Shown here one piece after another: positions 24,675-29,636 of a DNA stretch of 29,636 nt (positions are counted from its first letter, which is position 1; every line of letters begins with the position of its first letter). Source of the stretch: JAUVUV01 sp964548275 (GTDB lineage Bacteria > Gemmatimonadota > Glassbacteria > GWA2-58-10); the NCBI GenBank assembly GCA_964548275.1, contig CAZJQI010000053.1:1-29636 (forward strand), read 5' to 3'. The notes beneath the pieces are model-generated. The model was not told the DNA's origin. It was given only the letters and a program-made list of their open reading frames with translations, and ran no database searches. The position numbers were made by a program, and so were the translations under genes.

Positions 24675-25460
24675 ATGATCAGAAAACCCAATAAACTCCG
24701 GGCCAGGCTCCGGAAAGACGAACTGGTGGTGGGCAGCGCGCTTCATTCCTGGAGCCCGAACGTGATGGAGGTGGCAGGCTATGCGGGACTTGATTTCATG
24801 CGGATCGACAGCGAGCATTCCTGGCGCCGGGATTTCACGGCAGAAAACCTGATCCGTGCCGCCACGATTGCCGATATCGTGGCTATCCTGCGCATAGACA
24901 GAGACAACCCCTACCTGGTGCGCAAGGCGCTGGAGATCGGCGCAGGAGGTGTGCTGGTGCCCAATATCAACACGGCAGAGGAGGCCCGGCAGGTGGTGGC
25001 CGCGGCAAAATTCCCCCCGAACGGTATTCGCGGCTACTGCGGCGACTGTTTCTCAGCCTACTGGGGAACAAGAGCAGGCAACGAGTGGGTCCAGTGGAGC
25101 GACACCGAGCCCATGATCGGGATCATGATCGAGCACTCCTCGGCAATGGAACATCTGGATGAGATCATGGCAGTCCAGGGGCTGGACTATATGTACTGGG
25201 GCGCGGCGGACTACTCCATGTCAATCGGACTGAAAGGCCCGCAGCGCTATAATAAAGAGGTGCTCAAAGCGCTGGAGAAAGTGATTTCTGCCGCAGACAG
25301 GGCCGGGGTGGCTGTGGGCCTGCCCACAGAGGAGGAAAATATCGAGCGCTATTACAATATGGGTGTGAGGATGTTCGAGGTGCACAGCGACCTGCTTTCG
25401 CTGCATGAGCTCTGGGAAAGGCAGGCTGGGATTGTGCGGGGGCTGGGGAAGAAGAAATGA
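24675..25460 (+). CDS. HpcH/HpaI-family aldolase
   Basis: Class II (metal-dependent) pyruvate aldolase of the HpcH/HpaI family, TIM barrel, cytosolic. Such enzymes reversibly split 4-hydroxy-2-keto acids into pyruvate and an aldehyde. Visible residues: the catalytic His in MRIDSEHSWRRD, the Arg in AILRIDRDNPYLV, the Gly-rich GAGGVLVPNINTAEEA, and metal-region residues in IGIMIEHSSAMEHLDEI (Glu) and LDYMYWGAADYSMSIG (Asp). The length of 261 is typical. Two starts are possible: this ATG (weak GGGAA upstream) or GTG 24636, which would add 13 residues and has AGGG 9 nt upstream. The ATG gives the usual family N-terminus. The physiological substrate cannot be told. It lies 71 nt after the amidohydrolase and is likely cotranscribed with it. 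Confidence 0.9.
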   Translation: MIRKPNKLRARLRKDELVVGSALHSWSPNVMEVAGYAGLDFMRIDSEHSWRRDFTAENLIRAATIADIVAILRIDRDNPYLVRKALEIGAGGVLVPNINTAEEARQVVAAAKFPPNGIRGYCGDCFSAYWGTRAGNEWVQWSDTEPMIGIMIEHSSAMEHLDEIMAVQGLDYMYWGAADYSMSIGLKGPQRYNKEVLKALEKVISAADRAGVAVGLPTEEENIERYYNMGVRMFEVHSDLLSLHELWERQAGIVRGLGKKK

Positions 25461-25646
25461 CAGAAAGTATCGTAAGGTGAAATTCATATCCATATTAAAA
25501 TAAAAGGGGCACAGCAGGCTGAAGGCACACAGTATGTGATAACAGTACCCGACACGATCCCTATTGTCGGCCCTATCCGCAGCGCATTAGTGAAATACAA
25601 CCAGCGGGTAACGGTGAGGAAAGAGCGAGTCGAGAAGCTGGAATGA
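25457..25646 (+). pseudogene. Possible frameshifted small gene after the aldolase
   Basis: An ATG overlapping the aldolase stop (ATGA at 25457-25460) opens a 7-codon frame ending at 25480. The next frame (25476-25646) stays open for 56 codons and reads like protein: EIHIHIKIKGAQQAEG ... VTVRKERVEKLE. It has no start of its own before a GTG at 25536. Removing one base near 25474-25477 would join the two into a product of about 62 residues. I recognise no family. Read as a decayed small gene or gene tail; support is weak. Confidence 0.3.
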
Positions 25647-25691
25647 GGACACCCAGGTCAATTAGAGAAAATCGGCGGGCAAGAAAAGGCA

Positions 25692-25940
25692 TTAAGACCA
25701 GAACTCTTTCGGATCAATATTGAAGTGTCTAAGGATGGCATTAATAACCGGGATTTTTATTTCTGTACCGAGGCCGTGATTTTTTATAGGGTATTGCGGG
25801 CCTTGTCTGGATTTAGGGGCATTGGGTTTTAAAAGGATAATCTCAGAGCCTTTACCCCTTTTTGTCATGGTTGTGATGCCGTAAGATTGTAGCCTCTTTA
25901 ATAGCTCTCTGAGCTTAAAGGGCCGTCTTTTAAGAGGCAT
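25692..25940 (-). CDS. hicA: HicA-like toxin
   Basis: An 82-residue basic protein of the HicA mRNA interferase family (double-stranded-RNA-binding-like fold). The helix FKLRELLKRLQSYGI is followed by KRGKGSEIILL, then QYPIKNHGLGTEIKIPVINAILRHFNIDPKEFW, whose NHG (His55) and terminal helix match HicA. In classical HicA the first strand reads GSH, where the His is important; here it is GSE (residues 31-33), a variant I associate with a HicA-like subgroup. I start at the Met at 25940; the longer frame from 26030 would run antisensically far into hicB without family support. It overlaps hicB by 11 nt, downstream of it. Confidence 0.72.
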   Translation of the reverse strand: MPLKRRPFKLRELLKRLQSYGITTMTKRGKGSEIILLKPNAPKSRQGPQYPIKNHGLGTEIKIPVINAILRHFNIDPKEFWS

Positions 25941-26274
25941 AACATAATTCAGGGCTGCCGGTAGTCGTAGCGATGCTGGAGGGAGTTGGCTTTTGTGTTT
26001 TAAACTGGCTGACAAAATCCCTGGAAACAATTACCTTTTTATCGCAAGCAAAAAATTCCCGCCAGGCGCTCTCCGGTGCGGGTTTGTAAAAATGATCTAG
26101 ATTATCATTTGCCAAAGCGTAATCTAATTGAGCCATGATAAGATCAAGCAAATCTGATTGAACCCGATCCGGTGAATCTGCTGTTGTTACTATATCTAAT
26201 TCCAGGCAATGGGCTACCCAATCATCCCCTTCCTTTTTAATAACGGCGCTGAATGACATCTGGGCGGTTGCCAT
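25930..26274 (-). CDS. hicB: HicB-like antitoxin
   Basis: A 114-residue HicB-family antitoxin. The N-terminal FSAVIKKEGDDWVAHCLELDIVTTADSPDRVQSDLLDLI follows the HicB fold (strand, strand, helix: xxAxVxxExGxWxAxCPELDxxTxGxTxxEAxxxL). Such proteins sit on the toxin's active face. The C-terminal about 50 residues carry no recognisable Arc- or HTH-type DNA-binding domain, so autoregulation is unclear. AAGGGAGG (26281-26288) lies 6 nt before the ATG, a very strong ribosome binding site. Expected order here is antitoxin then toxin, with overlapping ends. Confidence 0.7.
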   Translation of the reverse strand: MATAQMSFSAVIKKEGDDWVAHCLELDIVTTADSPDRVQSDLLDLIMAQLDYALANDNLDHFYKPAPESAWREFFACDKKVIVSRDFVSQFKTQKPTPSSIATTTGSPELCYAS

Positions 26275-26320
26275 TGTGTGCCTCCCTTTATAAAAAATAA
26301 TGCGGGTGCGGTTGATATTA

Positions 26321-26464
26321 CCTGCGGTGATAACTAATACACTAAAAAATGGATTTGGTTGCGTTTAATATGAGCAAGAACCGAGCCTGCGGTAAATATC
26401 GACAGGGTGGCGCAATAACTTTAAATAGGATAACTGCTTACGAGGATTATAATTGACCTGCGGT
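26321..26464. repeat. Three direct CCTGCGGT repeats upstream of hicB
   Basis: CCTGCGGT occurs at 26321-26328, 26386-26393 and 26457-26464 (intervals of 65 and 71 nt), all in the same orientation. The nearest is 47 nt before the hicB start. Possible regulator sites; function is inferred only from clustering. Confidence 0.45.
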
Positions 26465-26549
26465 TGCCCCCTGGACCTTGAGAAGGAATATTTTTCAAGG
26501 CAATTTTAGCACAGCCGGAAACAGGTGTCAATGGTTTTGATCGTTTAAT

Positions 26550-26692
26550 CTAGAAAAGCTTTTTATGTCCAGTTCTCTTCGCTTCCATTTCTTCGAATAG
26601 TTCTTTAACCGCTTTCTCTAATTCCTTTAGATTTACTGATATCCCCCCAGTGCTGCAATTAGTTGATTCGCTTGTGATTCTGTTATAGGCAT
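26550..26692 (-). pseudogene. Small gene broken by a 1-nt loss in a G run
   Basis: The ATG at 26690-26692 has GGGAG 8 nt upstream and opens MPITESQANQLIAALGG, then stops early. The next frame continues without break as ISVNLKELEKAVKELFEEME ... KKLF and ends at TAG 26550-26552. The switch falls in a run of six G (minus strand, 26643-26648); seven would give one continuous 47-residue helical protein. Length is exactly one base short of 48 codons. It could be a true frameshift, an assembly or sequencing error, or slippage. No family recognised. Confidence 0.6.
26588..26613. repeat. 26-bp direct repeat, copy 1
   Basis: Identical over 26 bp to 26852-26877. On the minus strand it encodes the core AVKELFEE of the small helical protein. 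Confidence 0.85.
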
Positions 26693-26717
26693 TGTCTTTG
26701 CTCCCGGTTAAATTAAT

Positions 26718-26900
26718 TCACTTCGCCCAATCCGGAAGGGTGTCTTGCTTGGTATAAATCACCTCTCCTATAATAAAAGGACCGCCCCCAATATAAAACC
26801 ATCTTGTGATTTCCTCCAGCGAGATTTGTTGAGTTGGTTTACATTGCGCCTTTTCTTCGAATAGTTCTTTAACCGCTATATTTTAATAGGCACCTGTCAT
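26718..26900 (-). pseudogene. Decayed small gene related to the neighbour by a shared segment
   Basis: ATG 26898-26900 reads MTGAY then meets TAA (26883-26885). The same frame continues IAVKELFEEKAQ ... EEITRWFYIGGGPFIIGEV ... LPDWAK to TGA at 26718. The segment AVKELFEE is identical in sequence to the downstream small gene over 26 bp. No alternative start with a ribosome binding site is visible. Probably a remnant of a recombined small gene; 25 nt separate it from the next one. Confidence 0.45.
26852..26877. repeat. 26-bp direct repeat, copy 2
   Basis: Identical to 26588-26613, 264 nt away, in the same orientation. Confidence 0.85.
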
Positions 26901-27038
26901 ATAATGTAAACGATTTGCAATATATGAAAGTTTTTTTTACACTCAGTTATCGTGATCTGAGCTGAGATTTTTCGCGATTTGCTACAGCCGTGCCCCTATT
27001 TTTTTCATAAATTTTTTCTTATTACTACCACTCTTTCA

Positions 27039-27449
27039 CTACACCTCGAACTGCCGCACCGTGCTTTCCAGTTCCTGCTCCTCGGGGGTTATCGGCTCGT
27101 AATCCATCTGGCTTGAGGAGTCCTTGTTCTGCGAATCCTTGCTGCGCTCCTGGGTCTCGGCCTCCTCGATCTCTTTCATCACCTCGGTGATCTCCCTCAG
27201 CAGCCTGGCCATGTACTCGGAGCACTGGGTGAGATACTGAAGGTGCCGCAGGAGCGCGCCGAACACCCCGAACCTCAGCAGGATCATCGAAAGCAGAATG
27301 ATGATCAAGCCCGCGGCGAATGTGAGCGCGGCTGTCATCTGTACGGCAAGATCGCCTGCGCTGACTATCACCAGCACTGAAACCGCGCTTAAGCCTGTAC
27401 CGCAGGCCAGGATCAGCACGCGGCCGACTGCGGCTAACTTTCCTTTCAT
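27039..27449 (-). CDS. Small two-helix membrane protein with coiled-coil tail
   Basis: A 136-residue protein with two hydrophobic helices (about 8-31 and 37-61) followed by a charged helical segment, LLRHLQYLTQCSEYMARLLREITEVMKEIEEAETQE (parts of 66-101), likely coiled coil, and an acidic, Gln/Glu-rich tail. Topology is probably an inner-membrane hairpin with a cytosolic tail. No family recognised. G-rich sequence (GGGGGG) about 7 nt before the ATG serves as ribosome binding site. It lies 43 nt beyond the PorV-like remnant on the same strand and may once have shared an operon with it. Confidence 0.75.
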   Translation of the reverse strand: MKGKLAAVGRVLILACGTGLSAVSVLVIVSAGDLAVQMTAALTFAAGLIIILLSMILLRFGVFGALLRHLQYLTQCSEYMARLLREITEVMKEIEEAETQERSKDSQNKDSSSQMDYEPITPEEQELESTVRQFEV

Positions 27450-27491
27450 TTTCCAACCCCCCGGATACGGATAAGGAATTGTTTTCGAAAC

Positions 27492-27662
27492 CTAAAAGTC
27501 CAGGTTCATGCCCACTGTGTGGGTTGTGCCCGGACCGGCATGGCCTGAATCGATCTTTGCCGCGTAATCGACCCGGAAACTCTTGTGGCTGAAACCGATC
27601 CCGAACGAGGGCGAAGTCCGGTCGAAACGGCGGCTCAGGCCACCACGCAGTGTGAAAATAGC
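27492..27662 (-). pseudogene. C-terminal remnant of a PorV/PorQ-type outer-membrane barrel protein
   Basis: The last about 54 codons read TLRGGLSRRF ... SFGIGFSHKSFRVDYAAKI ... GTTHTVGMNLDF, the typical final strands of UPF0164/PorV-like barrels: R-x-G start, V-D-Y-A strand, T-H-T/S-x-G/S strand and terminal Phe. A complete protein would be about 300 residues or more. Upstream the frame continues to 27857 but with unrelated, non-barrel sequence, so the 5' part is missing. It lies between rimO and the small membrane protein. Most likely a deletion remnant. Confidence 0.6.
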
Positions 27663-27886
27663 AGTTACAGCGATCAGCCAGGATAGAACCGCCCTTGTTA
27701 AAAGGCAACCCATTGTACCATAAGCTGTTAATAATTGCAAACTCTTTTTGCAGGCAAAGAGCACAGCATGATTTCTTCTCTGGAGCCGGTCAAGGTTCCT
27801 GAAGGAGTTTACCAGGGACTTATTTTCCCTATTTAACCGATTCTGAGAAAAAACCAACTTTCACACGCATCAAAGCCTGCAAAATC

Positions 27887-29248
27887 TCAATCCGGCTCGA
27901 TCCTACCGAAAAGGTCGTAGTCCCCGCTATCGGTGATCCTCACCCTTGCCATCCTCCCGGGTCTGATTTTCCGCTCCTCAACGTCCGGGCCCAGGGCCAG
28001 GTAAACCACTCCATCCACCTCGGGTGCGTGGGCGCTGCTACGGCCCGCCCACAGGTATTCCGGTGACGGGGCTTCGTTCGGGTCAACAGGCCGCTCCACG
28101 AGCACCTGAAACACCTCGCCGACCCGGGAAGCATTGGCCGCTGCGCTTATCTCGCGCTGGATTTCGAGCACTGTTTCCAGCCGCCGTTGCTTTTCAGCGC
28201 GGGGGACACTATCCCGCAAAGCCGCGGCAGGGGTTCCCTCCTCGCGGGAGTAGATAAATCCGCCGAGCCTGTCGAAACGCACCTGCTCGATAAACTCCAC
28301 CAGCTCGGCAAACTCGGCTTTCCTTTCCCCGGGAAATCCCACCAGCACGGTGGTGCGCAGAACCGGCCGATTAAGAATCCTGCGCGCCAGCTCTATTTTT
28401 TCCAGCATTTCCTTTTTTTTCACCCCGCGCCCCATTGCCACAAGTATCCGGTCCGAGGCGTGCTGAATCGGCATGTCGAGATAAGCCAGGAGACGGTTAT
28501 TTTCGGCTATCAGTTCGAGCAGCGAGTGGTTCAGATGTGCCGGATGGGTATATAGAAGCCGAATCCAGGGAATACCGGTTTCGGCCAGGATCGATTTGAG
28601 CAGGTGATTCAAAGCCCCCTCCCGGCCGCAGTCCAGACCGTAAGCGGTCACATCCTGGGCAATCAGATTGAGTTCTTTCACGCCGAGGCTTTCCAGATAG
28701 ACAGCTTCCCCGACTATCTCGGCTTCCGGGCGGCTTTTCAGGTTGCCCCGGATCAGTGGAATCGCGCAGTAGTTGCAGCGGTTGTTGCAGCCCTCTGAAA
28801 TTTTCAGATAAGCCCAGCCCTGATTTGCGGTTTCCACCACGCGGGGGGAAAGCCTTTTCAGGCGGGGGGTAAGCTCCAGGCCCAGGGCCGCTTTGAGTTC
28901 CTCTCCCAAACGGTGCTGCTGCTGGCCGAGACCGAGAAAAATATCCACTTCCGGCATCTCCCGGCCCAGTTCCTTGCTGTAGCGCTGGGCCATACAGCCG
29001 ACCACGGCCAACACCTCGCAGCACCCGCTTTCCTTGAAACGCGCAGCCTCCAGGATCGTCTCAATCGACTCCTCTTTGGCCGGCTGGATAAAGGCGCAGG
29101 TATTAACAACTATTGCCCGCGCCTGGCTGAGGTCTTCTGTCAGGGTAAAGCCGGCAGCCCCGAGCTCTGCAAGCATGTACTCGCTGTCAACCACGTTTTT
29201 CGCGCATCCCAATGTTATCAGGCCTACAGCTACCTTGTCTTTTGCCAT
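27887..29248 (-). CDS. rimO: Ribosomal protein S12 methylthiotransferase RimO
   Basis: Radical SAM methylthiotransferase that adds a beta-methylthio group to an Asp of ribosomal protein S12. The UPF0004 domain carries its three cluster cysteines: Cys15 in ITLGCAKNVVDSE (the RimO-diagnostic LGCxKNxVDSE), Cys51 and Cys85. The radical SAM cluster is CNNRCNYC (Cys154, Cys158, Cys161), followed by AIPLIRG. A C-terminal TRAM domain ends the protein (about 385-453). The length of 453 is normal. The Shine-Dalgarno is weak (AAGAG). It reads leftward toward the barrel remnant, 30 nt beyond which no shared function is apparent. Confidence 0.95.
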   Translation of the reverse strand: MAKDKVAVGLITLGCAKNVVDSEYMLAELGAAGFTLTEDLSQARAIVVNTCAFIQPAKEESIETILEAARFKESGCCEVLAVVGCMAQRYSKELGREMPEVDIFLGLGQQQHRLGEELKAALGLELTPRLKRLSPRVVETANQGWAYLKISEGCNNRCNYCAIPLIRGNLKSRPEAEIVGEAVYLESLGVKELNLIAQDVTAYGLDCGREGALNHLLKSILAETGIPWIRLLYTHPAHLNHSLLELIAENNRLLAYLDMPIQHASDRILVAMGRGVKKKEMLEKIELARRILNRPVLRTTVLVGFPGERKAEFAELVEFIEQVRFDRLGGFIYSREEGTPAAALRDSVPRAEKQRRLETVLEIQREISAAANASRVGEVFQVLVERPVDPNEAPSPEYLWAGRSSAHAPEVDGVVYLALGPDVEERKIRPGRMARVRITDSGDYDLFGRIEPD

Positions 29249-29636
29249 ATACGAACTCTTAATCTTTCCAATTTACATGCAGGGGCAATCCCTGTGATCA
29301 CAGCGCTGAAATCCGATTAGAATTTTAACCCTAAACCAATTATGGGGTCGGAGGTGGAACTCTCCTATCACATTCCTATCCGTGCCATCCGTGATCCAGA
29401 CCAGATAACCGTAGGTGTTAAATGCCGTGAAAAAAATTCAAAAATGCTGCACAAGCTCACGGACAATATTTGCCACCGCTTACATATTTTTCAAGCTAAA
29501 TTTATCCAAACCAAAAATTATCTTACACCACTACATATTGACTGTATATTGTGAAGCATGATTTAATCTCCTCAACCTCCTCTTAAAAATAGACACGGCT
29601 TCAATTTTCCGCGGCCTGTCAAGCCGGAGGGCGCGA
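29249..29636. other. Upstream region of rimO, no firm gene
   Basis: 388 bp to the window edge without a convincing coding frame. It contains a 12-bp palindrome CTGTGATCACAG (29292-29303). On the minus strand a 13-codon frame (29518-29559) is preceded by two good ribosome binding sites (GGAG 8 nt upstream, GAGGAGG further up), which could be a leader peptide but is unsupported otherwise. Confidence 0.4.

Larger units (their letters stand above)
26275..27038. other. AT-rich accessory gap with small-gene remnants
   Basis: A 764-bp stretch without an intact gene, clearly AT-richer than the flanking core genes. It holds three direct CCTGCGGT octamers, two decayed minus-strand small genes sharing an identical 26-bp block, and A/T-rich sequence beyond 26900 in which I see nothing further. 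Confidence 0.6.

Noticed and set aside
27025..27708. 227-codon minus-strand frame over the membrane-protein gene
   Set aside because: Arg/Gly/Pro-rich low-information translation; the other frame gives clear membrane helices and a good start.
29292..29303. CTGTGATCACAG as a CRP site upstream of rimO
   Set aside because: TGTGA and TCACA lack the 6-bp spacing CRP needs; only a plain 12-bp palindrome.
29342..29554. 70-codon plus-strand frame near the window end
   Set aside because: No ribosome binding site, no motif, and it lies in AT-rich non-coding-like sequence.

Overview
The window reads as chromosomal DNA of an uncultured, Gram-negative (diderm) bacterium, most likely of the FCB side of the tree (Gemmatimonadota, Zixibacteria, Glassbacteria, Latescibacterota or a similar group). 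This is an inference. It rests on an outer-membrane TolB-propeller/BamA-type barrel protein, a PorV/PorQ-type barrel C-terminus, several lipoproteins or exported proteins, GC-rich coding regions and many GTG/TTG starts. I see no rRNA, tRNA, CRISPR array, transposase, integrase or plasmid/phage replication gene.

Layout. Positions 92-2351 (minus): a GHKL histidine-kinase-type ATPase gene followed by a GH88-like lipoprotein whose two expected catalytic aspartates look replaced. 2694-7033 (plus): a 1147-residue exported protein joining a gluzincin protease, a WD40/TolB-like propeller and a BamA-like barrel, then a small exported protein made of 25-residue D-x-D-x-D-G repeats. Each ends in a clear hairpin terminator. 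7201-8697 (plus): an NSS/SLC6-type Na+ symporter. 8724-10245 (minus): an AT-rich toxin-antitoxin island with a RelE/HigB-like toxin, an antitoxin fused to an ImmA/IrrE metallopeptidase, a consensus promoter and a perfect operator palindrome. 10339-15013 (minus): pepA, a small ferritin-like protein, and a membrane protein with a von Willebrand A domain. 15014-15851: a gene-free stretch packed with palindromes, a heptamer tandem repeat and inverted copies of one AT-rich motif. 15852-20477 (minus): a compact tyrS / radical SAM / DegT aminotransferase / folC run. 20689-25460 (plus): class A penicillin-binding protein, a D-aminoacylase-like amidohydrolase lacking the HxH metal motif, and an HpcH/HpaI aldolase. 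25457-27038: a second AT-rich accessory stretch with hicBA and decayed small genes. 27039-29248 (minus): a two-helix membrane protein, a truncated PorV-like remnant, and rimO.

Most of the core content is ordinary: translation (tyrS, rimO), folate (folC), cell wall (PBP1A) and peptide turnover (pepA). The peptidase, deacylase, GH88-like protein and Na+ symporter would fit a scavenging lifestyle on peptides and glycans. I did not find a convincing new multi-gene defence or biosynthetic system. The best leads are the repeat-bounded 15.0-15.8 kb region, the toxin/protease-antitoxin unit with its operator, the decayed small-gene pair at 26.5-26.9 kb, and three enzyme-like proteins whose canonical active-site residues have changed.
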